Of a DNA stretch of 62,637 nt, positions 34,679-43,927 are shown piece after piece. This DNA comes from an uncultured Bacilli bacterium (GTDB taxonomy: Bacteria > Bacillota_I > Bacilli_A > RF39 > UBA660), in the NCBI GenBank assembly GCA_947623925.1, contig CANQID010000001.1, positions 68,047 through 130,683 of the forward strand. Direction: 5' to 3'. The position numbers and the translations under genes were made by a program. Positions within the stretch are counted from its first letter, which is position 1, and each line of letters begins with the position of its first letter. Below the pieces are notes generated by a model, which saw only the letters and a program-made list of their open reading frames with translations, made no database searches and was not told the DNA's origin.

Positions 34679-35770
34679 ATGATAAATGAGATAAAAGGAT
34701 ATGAAGAAAGAAAACAAGAACTAGTTGAAAAAGGAAAAGAGAAAGGTTTTTTAACTTATGAAGAATTAGCAACTTCTTTAAAAGGACTTGATTTAGACGC
34801 TGATACTTTGGATGATTTATATAATGTTTTTAACGAAAATAGTATTGCAATCGTATCAGAAGAAGAAAATGATACTTCTAATAACGATGAAGATGGTACT
34901 AAGTTGTTATTAGACGATGATGATTTAACAAAAGATCTTACAATAAACGATCCAGTTAGAATGTATTTAAAAGAAATTGGTCAAATAAAATTACTTACAA
35001 TGCAAGAGGAACTTGATTTAGCAGATAGAATTTTAGAAGGTGATGAACTTGCTAAAAAAACACTTGCAGAAGCTAATTTACGTTTAGTTGTAAGTATTGC
35101 AAAACGTTATGTTGGACGTGGTATGTTATTTTTAGATTTAATTCAAGAAGGAAATATTGGATTAATGAAAGCAGTTGATAAGTTTGACGTTACAAAAGGA
35201 TATAAATTTTCAACTTATGCTACTTGGTGGATTAGACAAGCAATAACTAGGGCTATTGCTGATCAAGCAAGAACTATAAGAGTACCTGTTCATATGGTAG
35301 AAACAATAAATAAATTAGCGCGTATTCAAAGACAATTAACACTTGAATTAAATCGTGAACCTACAGAACAAGAACTTGCTAAAAAAATGAATGTTTCTAT
35401 TGATAAAATAAGAGAAATCTATAAAATAAGTCAAGAACCTGTTAGTTTAGAAACACCAATTGGTGAAGAAGATGATTCACATTTAGGAGATTTTATAAAA
35501 GATGAAAGAAATATGAGCCCAGAAGAATATGCAACTAATGAAATGTTAAAAGATGAAATTTCAGATGTTTTATTAACTTTAACTGAAAGAGAAGAAAAAG
35601 TAATAAGACTTAGATTTGGTCTTGAAGATGGTAAATCAAGAACTCTAGAAGAAGTAGGTCAAATGTTTGGAGTAACAAGAGAACGTATTCGTCAAATAGA
35701 AGCAAAAGCATTAAGAAAATTAAGACATCCATCTCGTTCTAGAAAATTAAAAGATTATATGGGTGACTAA
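34679..35770 (+). CDS. sigA: RNA polymerase primary sigma factor
   Basis: This is the housekeeping sigma factor of 363 residues. The short region 1.1 is acidic, then come region 1.2 ([11 protein letters not shown], about 90-100), regions 2.1-2.4 ([49 protein letters not shown]), region 3 (HMVETINKL) and region 4.2 ([18 protein letters not shown]). Promoters seen in this window (TTGACA/TATAAT, 17-bp spacing) fit this factor. Its TAA stop shares the last base with the ATG of trmK. Confidence 0.97.
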   Translation: MINEIKGYEERKQELVEKGKEKGFLTYEELATSLKGLDLDADTLDDLYNVFNENSIAIVSEEENDTSNNDEDGTKLLLDDDDLTKDLTINDPVRMYLKEIGQIKLLTMQEELDLADRILEGDELAKKTLAEANLRLVVSIAKRYVGRGMLFLDLIQEGNIGLMKAVDKFDVTKGYKFSTYATWWIRQAITRAIADQARTIRVPVHMVETINKLARIQRQLTLELNREPTEQELAKKMNVSIDKIREIYKISQEPVSLETPIGEEDDSHLGDFIKDERNMSPEEYATNEMLKDEISDVLLTLTEREEKVIRLRFGLEDGKSRTLEEVGQMFGVTRERIRQIEAKALRKLRHPSRSRKLKDYMGD

Positions 35771-36402
35771 TGTTATCAAAAAGATTAAGTAGTATAGCAG
35801 AAATGGTAGATACAAAAGTTTTATATGATGTTGGATGTGATCATGCATTACTTGATATATATTTATCAAATGAAAAAAATATAAAGTGTATAGCTATTGA
35901 TAAGAGCATAGATTGTGTAAATAAAGCAATAAAAAATGTAAAAAAAAATTCATCTAATATTAAAGTTTTATTAAATGATGGATTAAATAATATAGATATA
36001 TTAGAAAATAGTACTGTTGTTATTAGTGGAATGGGAACAAAAAACATAATTAAAATAATAGAAAATAAAAAAATTGACTATTTAATTTGTCAATCAAATA
36101 AAAACATTTATGAGTTAAGAAAAAATGTATGTAATTTAGGATATCATATAATAGATGAAAAGATAGTTTTAGAAGATAAATATTATATAATAATTAAATT
36201 TGAAAAAGGTTATAAAAAATATAATGAAAAAGAGTATTATTTAGGGCCTATTTTACTAAAAAATAAAAATAATACATATATAGATTATTTATATAAATTA
36301 AAACAAAATATAGAAAAAAATATAAATAAATATGAAGAAAGTAAAAAGAAAAAAATAAATACTCTTTTAAATCAAATAAAAGAAGAAATTGAATATAATT
36401 AA
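35770..36402 (+). CDS. trmK: tRNA (adenine(22)-N(1))-methyltransferase
   Basis: TrmK methylates A22 in tRNA. The 210-residue protein has SAM-binding motif I VLYDVGCDHALLDIYL (about 17-32) and the catalytic-region motif VVISGMGTKNI (NMGG/GMG type, about 84-94). The C-terminal part is a Lys/Asn-rich coiled coil like that of Bacillus YqfN. The order dnaG-sigA-trmK is the Bacillus one. It starts at the last base of the sigA stop codon and ends at a terminator. Confidence 0.9.
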   Translation: MLSKRLSSIAEMVDTKVLYDVGCDHALLDIYLSNEKNIKCIAIDKSIDCVNKAIKNVKKNSSNIKVLLNDGLNNIDILENSTVVISGMGTKNIIKIIENKKIDYLICQSNKNIYELRKNVCNLGYHIIDEKIVLEDKYYIIIKFEKGYKKYNEKEYYLGPILLKNKNNTYIDYLYKLKQNIEKNINKYEESKKKKINTLLNQIKEEIEYN

Positions 36403-36418
36403 ATTTCAATTTCTTTTT
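36385..36418. terminator. Terminator between trmK and yqfQ
   Basis: GAAATTGAA and TTCAATTTC, followed by TTTTT; overlaps the end of trmK. Confidence 0.65.
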
Positions 36419-36420
36419 GT

Positions 36421-36786
36421 TTATGCAAAAAATGTAGGACCATCTTCATATGCTATTTCTTGAGTTTGTACTTCTAAATCATTACTAGATTTTTTAATTG
36501 TATTAGTTTTATTATCTATTTTTTTACTTGTTGTAGAAGAACTTGGAGTATCAACTTTTTTAAATTCGTTCATAACTTTGAACATTGTTTTTGCGTTTTT
36601 TATAACAGGAGAAATTTGCTTAATAGTAGGGATTGTTTGATTTATTATATTAAGCGTTCTTTGTGTACCATTTAAAATGCCACTCCAATTTATTCCGTTT
36701 CTAAATATTCTACTAAATAATCCAGTACTTGCTCTTGGTGCATTTAACATAGGATAGCCCATATTATATGGGAAATAATAGTTCAT
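36421..36786 (-). CDS. yqfQ: YqfQ/VrrA family protein
   Basis: The 121-residue protein begins MNYYFPYNMGYPMLNAP and has NGINWSGILNGTQRTLNIIN followed by PTIKQISPVIKNAKTMFKVM, the conserved core of the YqfQ (VrrA) family. The C-terminal third is low-complexity Ser/Lys/Thr. YqfQ has been found in Bacillus spores, but its function is unknown. It sits right after trmK, as in Bacillus (yqfN-yqfQ region). I chose the ATG at 36786 with GAGGTG upstream rather than GTG at 36795. Confidence 0.7.
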   Translation of the reverse strand: MNYYFPYNMGYPMLNAPRASTGLFSRIFRNGINWSGILNGTQRTLNIINQTIPTIKQISPVIKNAKTMFKVMNEFKKVDTPSSSTTSKKIDNKTNTIKKSSNDLEVQTQEIAYEDGPTFFA

Positions 36787-36830
36787 TTGCAGCACCTCTA
36801 AAATATTATATGTTTATTATAAAAAAAAGT

Positions 36831-36858
36831 TTTACAAAACACTTTTTTATGTTATAAT
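36831..36858 (+). promoter_or_regulatory. Promoter of the pilus assembly operon
   Basis: TTTACA (36831-36836), 16 bases, TATAAT (36853-36858), about 30 bases ahead of the GspF-type gene. Confidence 0.6.
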
Positions 36859-36889
36859 ATTAATGTTAGATAGGATAAGGAGAATGTTT

Positions 36890-38974
36890 ATGACAAAAAA
36901 ACCTAAAGATATTTTGTCAAAAATAATAAATATTATAAAATATCCTTTCCTTGGATTTCTTTTTGTTGTATATGCTTTATTTGATTTTGTTATTAAAATT
37001 ATAAGATATGCATTCAAGGGTATAACATATATATTATATTTAATTACTAGACCACTTATAATTTTATTAAAATCATTAAATAAAAAGAATAATAAGAGGG
37101 ATGTTGAAGATAACAATAAAAAAATAACAATAGATGAAAAAAAATTAGAACATGAAGAAAAATTAAGATTAAGGCAAGAAAAATTAGAAAAGAAGAAATT
37201 AGAACGTCAAGAAAGATTAAAATTAAAACAGGAAAAGCTTGCTAAAAATCAAGAATTAAAAGAGCAGAGAAAATTATTAAGAGAAGAAAAAAAACAAAAA
37301 AGAAAAGAAGCTTTGTTAGAAAAACATAAAAATAATCCAAAATATCAAGAAAGATTACGAAGAAAAGAACAACTTAGGCTACAAAAAGAAAATAAAGAAA
37401 AATATAAAAGAGAGCAATTAGAAAAAAGGGCAACTTCTGAGTTAGAAAAAGAAAAATTAAAAGAAGAAAGATTAGTAAAGAAAGTACAAGAAAGAGAAGA
37501 AAGAAAACTTGAAAAAGAAAGGGTTAGACAAGCTAAAAAAGAAGCAAGAGAAAAAAGAAGACAATTACCTTTAAATAAAAGGATAGTAGCTTTCTTTAAA
37601 GCTATACCAACTATACCATCATTGATTGCAAAAAAAATATCAAATTCTTTTAATAATTTATCATTTGTAAAAAATGCTAGAAACAAAAGAGATATAAATA
37701 GACAAGCTTTAATGCTTGAATTTGAAGGTAAGGATGCTGAAAAAAATCCTACAAAGATTGTATATGTATACGAAGCAAAAAATCCAGAAGGTAAAATCGT
37801 AAAAGAAAGATTTGCTGCTTATTCTAAAGTAGAGGTTCATTCATTTTTACTTAGTGAAGGTTACGAAGTTTATAGCATAAAAACAAGTCCTTTAATTCAA
37901 TTATTATATAAAGAAAATGGAACCGTAAAATTCAAAACAAAAGATTTAGTGTTTTTCTTAACACAATTATCAACTTATTTAAAAGCTGGTATACCATTAG
38001 TCGAAGCATTAAAAATTTTATCAAGACAATATAAGCAAAGAACGTATAAAGATATATTTAGAACAATTATATATGACTTATCAACAGGGGAAAGTTTTAG
38101 TAATGCCATGGAGAAGCAAGGAAACACTTTCCCAAGATTATTAATAAATATGGTTAAAGCAGCTGAACTAACAGGTGAATTAACTGAAGCATTGGATGAT
38201 ATGGCTGATTATTATACTGAAACTGAAAACACACGAAAACAAATGATAAATGCTATGATGTATCCTGCTATAGTATTTGTTGTTTCGATAGCTGTTATAA
38301 TTTTTATACTAATGTTTGTTATACCAAATTTTGTTAAATTATATGAATCTATGGATGCAGACAAAATACCTGGATTTACAAAAGCAGTTATTGCAGTAAG
38401 TGATTTTATAAAGGCAAATATATTGTTTATTTTCATTGGTATAATATTATTTATTATTTTATTTGTTATTTTATATAAAAAAGTTAAAGCTTTTAAAACA
38501 ATAGTTCAATGGGTTTTAATGCATATTCCAGTAGTTGGAGATGTTATAATATATAATGAAGTTACTTTATTTACAAAAACTTTTGCTTCATTGTTGGCAC
38601 ATAATGTATATATAACTGATAGTATGGATATACTTAATAAAATAACAAATAATGAAATATATAGAATGATTATACTTGATACTGTTACAAATTTAGCGAA
38701 AGGTGAAAAAATATCTTTAGCATTTAAAGATCATTGGGCTTTCCCAATACCTGCATATGAAATGTTAGTAACAGGTGAAAGTACAGGTCAATTGGCTGAA
38801 ATGATGCAAAAAGTATCTGTATATTATCAAGAATTACATAAAGATGTAGTTACAAAAATTAAAACTTTCCTAGAACCAATATTACTTATATTCTTAACGA
38901 CAATAGTAGGTATTATAGTACTTGCTATAGTTATACCAATGTTTAATTTATATCAAACAATACAACAAATTTAA
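36890..38974 (+). CDS. Type IV pilus/competence inner-membrane protein (GspF/ComGB-like) with N-terminal coiled-coil extension
   Basis: The 694-residue protein is much longer than ComGB or PilC (320-410). Residues 18-60 contain two hydrophobic segments; 75-215 are almost only Lys, Arg, Glu, Gln and Leu in a heptad-like pattern, probably a long charged coiled coil. A small folded part follows (about 275-345, YVYEAKNPEGKIVKERF, the usual N-terminal PilC/GspF motif). Two GspF domains (about 347-470 and 550-680) end the protein: LSTYLKAGIPLVEALKIL, MVKAAELTGELTEAL and ETVTGES-like MLVTGESTGQLAEMM. It would form the platform for pilus assembly with the ATPase at 39819. I chose the ATG at 36890 with GGAG seven bases upstream; the ATG at 36884 is too close to it. 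It is followed by the prepilin peptidase gene. Confidence 0.88.
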   Translation: MTKKPKDILSKIINIIKYPFLGFLFVVYALFDFVIKIIRYAFKGITYILYLITRPLIILLKSLNKKNNKRDVEDNNKKITIDEKKLEHEEKLRLRQEKLEKKKLERQERLKLKQEKLAKNQELKEQRKLLREEKKQKRKEALLEKHKNNPKYQERLRRKEQLRLQKENKEKYKREQLEKRATSELEKEKLKEERLVKKVQEREERKLEKERVRQAKKEAREKRRQLPLNKRIVAFFKAIPTIPSLIAKKISNSFNNLSFVKNARNKRDINRQALMLEFEGKDAEKNPTKIVYVYEAKNPEGKIVKERFAAYSKVEVHSFLLSEGYEVYSIKTSPLIQLLYKENGTVKFKTKDLVFFLTQLSTYLKAGIPLVEALKILSRQYKQRTYKDIFRTIIYDLSTGESFSNAMEKQGNTFPRLLINMVKAAELTGELTEALDDMADYYTETENTRKQMINAMMYPAIVFVVSIAVIIFILMFVIPNFVKLYESMDADKIPGFTKAVIAVSDFIKANILFIFIGIILFIILFVILYKKVKAFKTIVQWVLMHIPVVGDVIIYNEVTLFTKTFASLLAHNVYITDSMDILNKITNNEIYRMIILDTVTNLAKGEKISLAFKDHWAFPIPAYEMLVTGESTGQLAEMMQKVSVYYQELHKDVVTKIKTFLEPILLIFLTTIVGIIVLAIVIPMFNLYQTIQQI

Positions 38975-38982
38975 GGAGTGAC

Positions 38983-39756
38983 ATGATGACAACGTATTAT
39001 GCATTTTGTTTCTTTTTGATAGGATCTATATTAGGCTCATTTTATAATGTAGTTGGTTATAGATTACCAAAAGGTGAATCATTATTATATCCAAGTTCTC
39101 ATTGCACTAATTGCAATCATAAATTGATGCCATGGGAACTTGTCCCTATATTTTCTTTTATATTTTTAAGAGGAAAATGTAGTAAATGTAAGCAAAAAAT
39201 TTCATTTTTCTATCCTTTATTTGAAGCGACATCTGGATTATTATTTATGTTTTCGTTTCTTATATTTGGATTTAGTTATGAATTGTTAATTTGTTTAACA
39301 TTTGTTTCATTAATATTAATAATTACAATTAGTGATTATAATTATATGATAATTTCAGATGAAGTTTTAATATTTTTTGCAATTTTATTGAGTATAGAAA
39401 TATTTCTTATATATGGTTATAAAGTATTTTTATACAGACTATTAAGCGCCTTAATAGCTGGAGTTGTAATGTTTTTAATTAAAAAATTAGGAGATTTTTT
39501 ATTTAAAAAAGAATCTATGGGTGGGGGAGATATAAAACTTTTAGCAATCATTGGACTTACATTAGGATGGCCACTTGCTTTAATTTCTATATTTTTTGCA
39601 GCAGTTATAGGGCTTCCAGTAGCGTTTATAATTTGTCTTAGAAACAATAATCATATTTTACCATTTGGGCCTTTTTTAGGAATGAGTGCGATACTTATTT
39701 TGCTTTCAAAAATAGATATTAACCAAGTTTTAGATTTTTTTACTATAATTAAATAA
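38983..39756 (+). CDS. Prepilin peptidase (A24 family)
   Basis: The 257-residue membrane enzyme cleaves and N-methylates prepilins. It has the N-terminal GSFYNVVGYRLPKGESL, a cytoplasmic zinc site with two CxxC pairs (CTNCNHKLMPWELVP and CSKC) and the two catalytic Asp sites, ISDYNYMIISDE and SMGGGDIKLLA (GxGD). Eight membrane helices are expected. It should process the four prepilins of this window. Two adjacent ATGs (38983, 38986) are possible starts; GGAG spacing slightly favours the second. A terminator follows at 39755. Confidence 0.93.
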   Translation: MMTTYYAFCFFLIGSILGSFYNVVGYRLPKGESLLYPSSHCTNCNHKLMPWELVPIFSFIFLRGKCSKCKQKISFFYPLFEATSGLLFMFSFLIFGFSYELLICLTFVSLILIITISDYNYMIISDEVLIFFAILLSIEIFLIYGYKVFLYRLLSALIAGVVMFLIKKLGDFLFKKESMGGGDIKLLAIIGLTLGWPLALISIFFAAVIGLPVAFIICLRNNNHILPFGPFLGMSAILILLSKIDINQVLDFFTIIK

Positions 39757-39779
39757 CTAGGTAGATTTCCTAGTTTTTT
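39755..39779 (+). terminator. Terminator of the GspF-peptidase operon
   Basis: AACTAGG and CCTAGTT around a seven-base loop, followed by T residues. Confidence 0.7.
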
Positions 39780-39796
39780 ATATTATTTAATATATA

Positions 39797-39822
39797 AAAA
39801 AACTGTTTAATAACAGTTTTAT
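39797..39822 (-). terminator. Terminator of the pilus ATPase gene
   Basis: On the minus strand AAAACTG and CAGTTTT form a hairpin followed by TTTATA. Confidence 0.65.
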
Positions 39823-41123
39823 GAATATATAGTATCATTTTTATTAGTAGTTTGGTTTCCTTTTTTATCACCATGTGATATATTAGTAAAATCAATTGCT
39901 GTTTTTAAATCATATTCACTAGTACCTCCATATTTTTCATCATTATCTAATTCAATTAATTTAAGTATTTCTTCTATAGTAGTTTCTCCTTCAACCGCTT
40001 TTTCAAGGCCGTCTTGAAGTAAAGTAACTACATCTGATTGATATACTAATTCTCTTAATTTATCTCTTGATAAATTTGCACTTAATGCATCTTTAATTTC
40101 TTGATTAATCATTAATACTTCATGTATAGCAATTCTTCCATGGTAACCATTACCACATTTATCACAACCAACAGTTGAATATACATAATCAACATCTTTT
40201 CCTAAAACTTTCTTTAATAAGTTTTTTTCATATTCATTAGTTGGTCTTTTTTGTTTACAATCAGGACATAATTTTCTTGCCAATTTTTGTGAAATAATAC
40301 CTGTTAATGAACTAGCAAGTAAATATCTTTCAACTTCCATATCAAGTAAACGCTCAATAGTATTAAGTGAGTTATTAGTGTGAAGAGTAGATAATACTAA
40401 ATGACCTGTAATAGATGCACGAACCGCTATTTTAGCAGTTTCTGTATCACGAATTTCTCCAACCATTATAATATTAGGGTCTTGACGTAAAATTGAACGA
40501 AGTGCAGTTGCAAAGTCTAAACCAATTTCACTATTTGTTTGAATTTGATTTACACCTTCAATATCCATTTCAATTGGGTCTTCAACTGTAATAATGTTAG
40601 TATCTTCACGATTTAATTTTTGTATTATTGAATAAACAGTAGTAGATTTACCTGTACCAGTTGCTCCTGTTACTAATATTATTCCATTTGGAACTTCTAT
40701 CATTTTTAATACTTTTTTATAATTTGATTCACTAAATCCTAACGAATCTAAACCAGCTAAACTCATTGAATAATCCAAAATACGAATAACTATTTTTTCA
40801 CCTTCATTAGTTGGAATAGAAGAAACACGTAAATCAAGACTTACATCTTGAATAGTAGTTTTAATTGCGCCATCTTGTGGTAAACGGGATTCAGTTATAT
40901 TCATTCCACTTATTATTTTTATACGAGTTATTAAATTTTTCTTAATACTGTTAGGTATACTTGCATAGTCAATTAATCCACCATCTATTCTTATTCTTAC
41001 CTTCATATATTCTTCTAGTGGATCAAAATGTATATCACTTGCGCCTCTTTTAGAAGCATCAACTAAAATTTCATTAACTATTTCAACAACGGGCATTTTT
41101 TCAAAATCAAATACTTTTATCAC
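39819..41123 (-). CDS. Type IV pilus/competence assembly ATPase (GspE/PilB/ComGA-like)
   Basis: The 434-residue hexameric ATPase powers pilin polymerization. It has SDIHFDP, Walker A VTGATGTGKSTTVYSI (about 150-165), the Asp box, Walker B NIIMVGEIRDTETA, the His box GHLVLSTLHTNNS and a tetracysteine zinc site (CPDC and CDKCG). It lacks the long N-terminal GspE_N domain of PilB and so is nearer to ComGA in size, although slightly longer. It is oriented against the peptidase gene and divergent from the two big prepilin genes. Confidence 0.93.
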   Translation of the reverse strand: MIKVFDFEKMPVVEIVNEILVDASKRGASDIHFDPLEEYMKVRIRIDGGLIDYASIPNSIKKNLITRIKIISGMNITESRLPQDGAIKTTIQDVSLDLRVSSIPTNEGEKIVIRILDYSMSLAGLDSLGFSESNYKKVLKMIEVPNGIILVTGATGTGKSTTVYSIIQKLNREDTNIITVEDPIEMDIEGVNQIQTNSEIGLDFATALRSILRQDPNIIMVGEIRDTETAKIAVRASITGHLVLSTLHTNNSLNTIERLLDMEVERYLLASSLTGIISQKLARKLCPDCKQKRPTNEYEKNLLKKVLGKDVDYVYSTVGCDKCGNGYHGRIAIHEVLMINQEIKDALSANLSRDKLRELVYQSDVVTLLQDGLEKAVEGETTIEEILKLIELDNDEKYGGTSEYDLKTAIDFTNISHGDKKGNQTTNKNDTIYS

Positions 41124-41222
41124 TTTGTTCTCTCCTTTTTATTCTTAATTTAGGACTAGTATTTATCCTAGAAATATTATATAATAGAAATGTGATAATA
41201 TCAAGATAAAGGGGTGCGTTTT

Positions 41223-42665
41223 ATGAAAAAAAATAATAAAGGATTTATGATAACTGAGGCATTGATTGTTTCTACAATTGTTTTAGGTGTATTAATATTT
41301 ATGTATGCACAATTTAGAACTATTAATAATGGATTTAATCAAACATTTAAATATAATACTGTTGAAAATATATATAAAACAAATGAAATAAAAAAATTTA
41401 TAGAAACAGATGCTACAAATAATATGATTTCATTACTTAATGAATCAAAAAATGGATATTTAAATATAACTGAATGTAACATATCTACATATAATGATAT
41501 TAATTTTTGTAAATTTTTATATGACAAATTACAAATAAAATCGGTTTTATTACTTGCCGAAGATGTAACTAATGTTGTAAATGGCAATATGGATGATATA
41601 GATGTTGGAACTCAAAATTTTTTAAAGTATATAAAAAATAATTATACTGGAAATTACCATAGAATAGTTGTTTCTTACGAAGATGGAACATATGCAACTC
41701 TAAGAATAGGAGTTTTAAGAGATATATACGATTTTGAATATACAGGAGATGTTCAAACATTTACTGCTCCGATAGATGCTTACTATCAAATAGAATTATG
41801 GGGAGCACAAGGTGGTAATGCAAGTGATACTTATATAGGTGGTAAAGGTGCATATACTAAAGGTACAATATTCTTAAAAAAAGATACTAATTTATATATT
41901 TATGTTGGAGCAACAGGAAATAGGAATTTGAAATTTATTTCTGATACTGTAACAGATTCTGCAGTTAATTATACATGGCCTAGAAAGTACTATCAGGGTG
42001 ATATTATGTTTAATAGTGGAACATATTCTTCAGCACAAGAAACAGGTTACGGAATGTCAGGTGGAGGTGCTACTGACATAAGATTGGTAAATGGTAATTG
42101 GGATAATTTTGATAGTTTAAAATCTAGAATAATGGTAGCCAGTGGTGGAAGTGGTGCTTGTACATATTTCCGTTCTTCTAATGGTGTCCCAGGTGGGGCT
42201 TTATCAGGAATTGATGGTAGTGTATTAGGCGTGGATGGGAGAGTTATTGATGGAAGCATTCCAACAGGTGGGACTCAAACTTCTGGTGGTGTAAAAGGTA
42301 CGGGGAAGTTTACTGCAACATCTACAAATGGTACTTTTGGAAAAGGTGGACAAGGGGTTTTTGGTACTAGTAGTGGTGGAGCAGGTTATTATGGTGGAGG
42401 TGCCGCTTCACATGGAGGATCAACTGTTGGCATAGGTGGAAGTGGCTCATCATTCATATCTGGATATGAAGGTTGTGATGCTATATCCGAGATATCTACC
42501 GAAAGTAATATTATTCATACAGGGCAATCAGTACATTATAGTGGTTATAAATTCGAATATGGAGAGATGATTGCAGGAGATAGTGAAATGCCTAATTATG
42601 AAGGCGGTACAATGATAGGTAATGCAGGTAATGGTCATGCAAAAATTACAATTGTATCAGAATAG
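41223..42665 (+). CDS. Prepilin with glycine-rich ALK/LTK-like ectodomain
   Basis: The 480-residue protein starts MKKNNKGFMITEALIVSTIV: a prepilin signal with cleavage after Gly7, then F-M-I-T-E (Glu5) and a hydrophobic helix. Residues 8-170 form a pilin-like part with a Cys pair. Residues 171-480 are a glycine-rich domain: FEYTGDVQTFTAPIDAYYQI, LWGAQGGNASD, SGGGATDIRLV, SRIMVASGGSGACTYF and GGAGYYGGGAASHGGS. This pattern is the same as the glycine-rich domain of ALK/LTK receptors, which also occurs in Firmicutes surface proteins. It probably is a minor pilin presenting a binding domain. Start at ATG 41223 with GGGGTG upstream. It is followed after 10 bases by another prepilin gene. Confidence 0.82.
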   Translation: MKKNNKGFMITEALIVSTIVLGVLIFMYAQFRTINNGFNQTFKYNTVENIYKTNEIKKFIETDATNNMISLLNESKNGYLNITECNISTYNDINFCKFLYDKLQIKSVLLLAEDVTNVVNGNMDDIDVGTQNFLKYIKNNYTGNYHRIVVSYEDGTYATLRIGVLRDIYDFEYTGDVQTFTAPIDAYYQIELWGAQGGNASDTYIGGKGAYTKGTIFLKKDTNLYIYVGATGNRNLKFISDTVTDSAVNYTWPRKYYQGDIMFNSGTYSSAQETGYGMSGGGATDIRLVNGNWDNFDSLKSRIMVASGGSGACTYFRSSNGVPGGALSGIDGSVLGVDGRVIDGSIPTGGTQTSGGVKGTGKFTATSTNGTFGKGGQGVFGTSSGGAGYYGGGAASHGGSTVGIGGSGSSFISGYEGCDAISEISTESNIIHTGQSVHYSGYKFEYGEMIAGDSEMPNYEGGTMIGNAGNGHAKITIVSE

Positions 42666-42675
42666 GAGATGAACT

Positions 42676-43803
42676 ATGAAAAATAAAAATGGATTTACAA
42701 TAGTAGAACTATTAGTTTCTCTTTCATTAACTTTAGTAGTTATTATTATATTATTTGAAATAATAATTTTATTAAAAGATTTATTTCAAGTTTCAAGTGT
42801 AAAAACAGAATTACTAAATAAAAAATCAATTTTTGTTGAAAATATATATTCTGATATAAATAGTAGAACAGTTGCAAAAATTGAACAATGTGGAGATTAT
42901 TGCTTAGAGTTTACAATGAATGATTCAACGACAAAAAAATTACAAATCGATAAAGAAAATTTATTAATTTCTTATGGAGATTATACTATTAAATTAGATG
43001 AACTTTATAGTATAGGAAATATTTATTTTTCAAATGATATAACAAATTATACATCTACTGAAAAAAATAATGGAGTGTTTAATGTAAGAATACCTATTTA
43101 TACAAAATTAACAAACGAAGAAAATTTAGGTATAAATATAGTTGCTACATATAATACCGCAAGTATGACAATTGGTTCATTATATATAGTTGATATAAAT
43201 GAAAATGGTTGTACACATAATAATTTCTGTAAAGATAAATTATATGCTGTTGGAGATATTGTAGAATTTGGTGGATATAATTGGCATATAGTTAAAAATG
43301 AAGAGTCATCTGTTACATTGTTATTGGACGGAAATGAAATTTCAAATAGGAGTCATGTTGCAACAGGTATGTCTTCATATAGGTGGTCTACTTCATATAT
43401 AAATTCTTACTTAAATGGTGCATTTTATGAAGCATTAATAGAAGATAAAGTAGAAGAAACACAATTTATAACAAAAAATAAAGGCGTATGTGATGATGAA
43501 TCAGGAAAAGGTGGAAATCCTGGTGTATTAGATAGTGAACAATTAGAATGCAAATCTGATTATGTACATTCAAATGTAAGATTGATGTCTCTAAGTGAAT
43601 TTAATGAAATCAAAGCATATTTAGAAAAAAATAATATAGATTCAAATTTCTTATATTCAGATACTATTGGTAAATGGGCACTTATAAATGCAGATAAAAA
43701 TGAAAATAAAATAGTTCAAGTAAATTCTAAAGGAACTACTGAACTTGATAACTATTCTTCTTTACTAAATGTAAGACCAATTATTGTTATAAGTAAGAAA
43801 TAA
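42676..43803 (+). CDS. Prepilin with C-terminal DUF6273-like domain
   Basis: The 375-residue protein starts MKNKNGFTIVELLVSLSLTL, a class III prepilin signal (cleavage after Gly6, Glu5 in the mature form). Residues 30-185 form a pilin-like domain similar in layout to PilW/ComGF-type proteins, with a Cys pair. Residues 188-375 are a separate module with DIVEFGGYNWHIVKNEESS, SYRWSTSYINSYLNGAFYEA, VRLMSLSEFNE, GKWALIN and LNVRPIIVIS, related to the modules of the protein at 29954. It follows the glycine-rich prepilin in one operon (GGAG site) and ends at a terminator. Confidence 0.8.
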   Translation: MKNKNGFTIVELLVSLSLTLVVIIILFEIIILLKDLFQVSSVKTELLNKKSIFVENIYSDINSRTVAKIEQCGDYCLEFTMNDSTTKKLQIDKENLLISYGDYTIKLDELYSIGNIYFSNDITNYTSTEKNNGVFNVRIPIYTKLTNEENLGINIVATYNTASMTIGSLYIVDINENGCTHNNFCKDKLYAVGDIVEFGGYNWHIVKNEESSVTLLLDGNEISNRSHVATGMSSYRWSTSYINSYLNGAFYEALIEDKVEETQFITKNKGVCDDESGKGGNPGVLDSEQLECKSDYVHSNVRLMSLSEFNEIKAYLEKNNIDSNFLYSDTIGKWALINADKNENKIVQVNSKGTTELDNYSSLLNVRPIIVISKK

Positions 43804-43810
43804 TTACATT

Positions 43811-43845
43811 AAAAACATATTGTGTAAAAGCAATATGTTTTTATA
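43811..43845 (+). terminator. Terminator of the prepilin operon
   Basis: AAAAACATATTG and CAATATGTTTTT form a perfect 12-bp stem. Confidence 0.75.
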
Positions 43846-43927
43846 ATTAAATTATTGTTTTAACTTTATATTATTGGTTTTTTATGAATTTTATAGTATA
43901 ATTAATATGTTTATAGGATGTGTTAAT

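Noticed and set aside
36890..37600. Charged region of the GspF-like gene as a separate gene or a frameshift
   Set aside because: The frame is continuous, with no internal ribosome site and start, and codon use is uniform.
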